64,000 bases of DNA from Micromonospora ureilytica (GTDB taxonomy: Bacteria > Actinomycetota > Actinomycetes > Mycobacteriales > Micromonosporaceae). The stretch lies in contig NZ_JADOTX010000001.1 in assembly GCF_015751765.1 (NCBI RefSeq), positions 5,394,001-5,458,000 of the forward strand, in the 5' to 3' direction. Shown one piece after another: positions 63,161 through 64,000 of the stretch. The position numbers and the translations under genes were made by a program. The notes under the pieces are model-generated. The model did not search any database. It was not told the DNA's origin and worked only from the letters and a program-made list of their open reading frames with translations. Each line of letters opens with the position of its first letter. Position 1 is the first letter of the stretch.

Positions 63161-63388
63161 TCAGACCGCGCCGAACACACCACCCCTGGTGTTCGCGACG
63201 AAGGCGTGCCAGTCACCCGGCGCGAAGACCAGGGCGGGCCCCGCCTTGTCCTTCGAGTCCCGCACTCCGACCGCCCCCGTCACGTACGCCACCTCCACGC
63301 AGTTGTCACAGTTCGGCCCGCTCTTCGAGCTCTTGAACCATGCTGCCTGCGTCAGGTCCACGGGGAACCCTTTGGTCGCCATTTCCAC
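63161..63388 (-). CDS. DUF397 domain protein
   Basis: 75 residues. The family motif is complete: AAWFKSSKSGPNCDNCVEVAYV, then VGVRDSKDKAGPALVFAPGDWHAFV. DUF397 proteins are paired with XRE/DUF5753 regulators in Streptomyces and relatives (for example the BldB-related WhiJ-like systems) and are thought to modulate them. GTG at 63388 has GAGGAG 5 nt upstream; an ATG two codons later is possible. It overlaps the regulator gene by 37 bp. Confidence 0.92.
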   Translation of the reverse strand: MEMATKGFPVDLTQAAWFKSSKSGPNCDNCVEVAYVTGAVGVRDSKDKAGPALVFAPGDWHAFVANTRGGVFGAV

Positions 63389-64000
63389 AACGGCTCCTCT
63401 GCCAGTTTTGCGATGTGTGCGACGGACTCCTCCGGACGTATGGCCGCAGCGCGGATGTGATCGAAGATGAAGCTGTACTTCTGTAGTTCGTCGCTCTTCT
63501 CGAGGAAGAGCCCACCCGTGGCGTTCTCCGCGTACACAACATCCGGATCACCGGGCTCAGGGAAGCTGAGGATCGTGAACGTGCCGTCCATGCCGGCGTG
63601 CGCACCCACCTCGAAGGGCAGGATCTGCAGCGTCACGTTCGGCAACTCGGCCACCTCGACCAACCGCTTGAGTTGACCGCGCATCACCTCGTCCCCGCCC
63701 ACCGGCCGACTTACCACCGCCTCATCGAGCACCACCCACAGATCGACCGGATCGTCCTGGGTCAATAACGACTGACGACCCAAACGGACACGCACCCTTT
63801 GATGTACCTGATCCGCCGTGAAGTCCGGCCGAGCGGCGCGGATCATGGCCCCGGCGTACTCCTCGGTCTCCAGAAGACCCGGAACGACCTGCTGTTCGTA
63901 CGCCCGGATCGAACTCGCCGCCGCCTCCAGCCCGACGTACGCGCCGACGAGCACCGTGCTGTAGGGGTGCCACCAGCCCTTTTGGCGGGCCTCCCGGGCG
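63352..64000 (-). CDS. XRE-family regulator with DUF5753 domain (N-terminus outside window)
   Basis: The frame is open to the right edge; 215 C-terminal residues are visible, starting AREARQKGWWHPYSTVLVG. The DUF5753 domain is clear: EAAASSIRAYEQQVVPGLLETEEYA, RVRLGRQSLLTQDDPVDLWVVLDEAV, LPFEVGAHAGMDGTFTILSF and VVYAENATGGLFLEK. The N-terminal helix-turn-helix expected in this family lies beyond the window. An internal GTG at 63954 should not be taken as the start. Paired with the overlapping DUF397 gene. Confidence 0.9.
   Translation of the reverse strand, partial: AREARQKGWWHPYSTVLVGAYVGLEAAASSIRAYEQQVVPGLLETEEYAGAMIRAARPDFTADQVHQRVRVRLGRQSLLTQDDPVDLWVVLDEAVVSRPVGGDEVMRGQLKRLVEVAELPNVTLQILPFEVGAHAGMDGTFTILSFPEPGDPDVVYAENATGGLFLEKSDELQKYSFIFDHIRAAAIRPEESVAHIAKLAEEPLWKWRPKGSPWT

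Overview
The window is GC-rich actinobacterial chromosomal DNA. Gene content and order point to the family Micromonosporaceae, most likely Micromonospora or a close relative. The signs are very high G/C at third codon positions, frequent GTG and some TTG starts, 4-nt GTGA/ATGA gene overlaps, DUF397 plus XRE/DUF5753 gene pairs, SigE-family ECF sigma factors and the fhaA-fhaB-pstP-rodA-pbpA-pknA-pknB locus, which lies near the replication origin in this phylum. I see no insertion sequence, prophage, CRISPR array or rRNA. The species call is inference from gene content, not from a database search.

Layout. 1-3.6 kb: end of a GTPase-like membrane protein, an unknown gene, a PAP2 phosphatase-like protein and a proline-rich envelope protein. 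4.2-7.8 kb: a three-gene 2-oxoacid dehydrogenase (E1-alpha/E1-beta/E2) operon with a strong terminator. 8.0-11.2 kb: a 45-residue microprotein gene and a 919-residue low-complexity membrane protein. 11.5-17.7 kb: a thioredoxin/NHL protein, the 5-oxoprolinase genes pxpB-pxpC-pxpA, a hemolysin-III protein, and a histidine phosphatase flanked by two short DUF6458-like membrane genes. 17.9-25.5 kb: an acyl-CoA dehydrogenase under a probable TetR-type operator, a SpoIIE-type phosphatase, an RlpA-like protein and a run of small enzymes. 25.6-31.4 kb: two RibD/DHFR-like proteins, a VOC protein, a TetR regulator divergent from a ketopantoate-reductase-like gene, an S66 peptidase, a methyltransferase and a 2'-5' RNA ligase-like protein. 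31.5-34.8 kb: an ECF sigma factor with a membrane partner, tRNA-Gly, a PNPOx-like protein and dcd.

From 34.9 kb the window is dominated by cell-envelope biology: two paralogous coiled-coil NlpC/P60 hydrolases (one behind a c-di-AMP riboswitch), a large secreted amidase, two CNNM/CBS membrane proteins, an EtfD-like membrane Fe-S protein, CrgA, DUF881, a class E sortase and pabA/trpG. The serine/threonine-kinase and elongation locus follows, running fhaA, fhaB, pstP, rodA, pbpA, pknA, pknB and then a SanA/YdcF protein. The right end has tRNA-Leu, an epimerase/WecG glycosyltransferase pair, a secreted subtilisin-like protease and a truncated DUF397/XRE regulatory pair.

Functional links. The dehydrogenase complex, acyl-CoA dehydrogenase and EtfD belong to acyl-CoA oxidation. 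The kinase, phosphatase, FHA, RodA and PBP proteins with CrgA, sortase, NlpC/P60 and amidase form an envelope-growth block in which c-di-AMP probably controls one hydrolase. A recurrent T/C-A-N-N-N-T hexamer 6-7 nt before start codons suggests widespread leaderless transcription. Perfect GC hairpins sit between many convergent genes.
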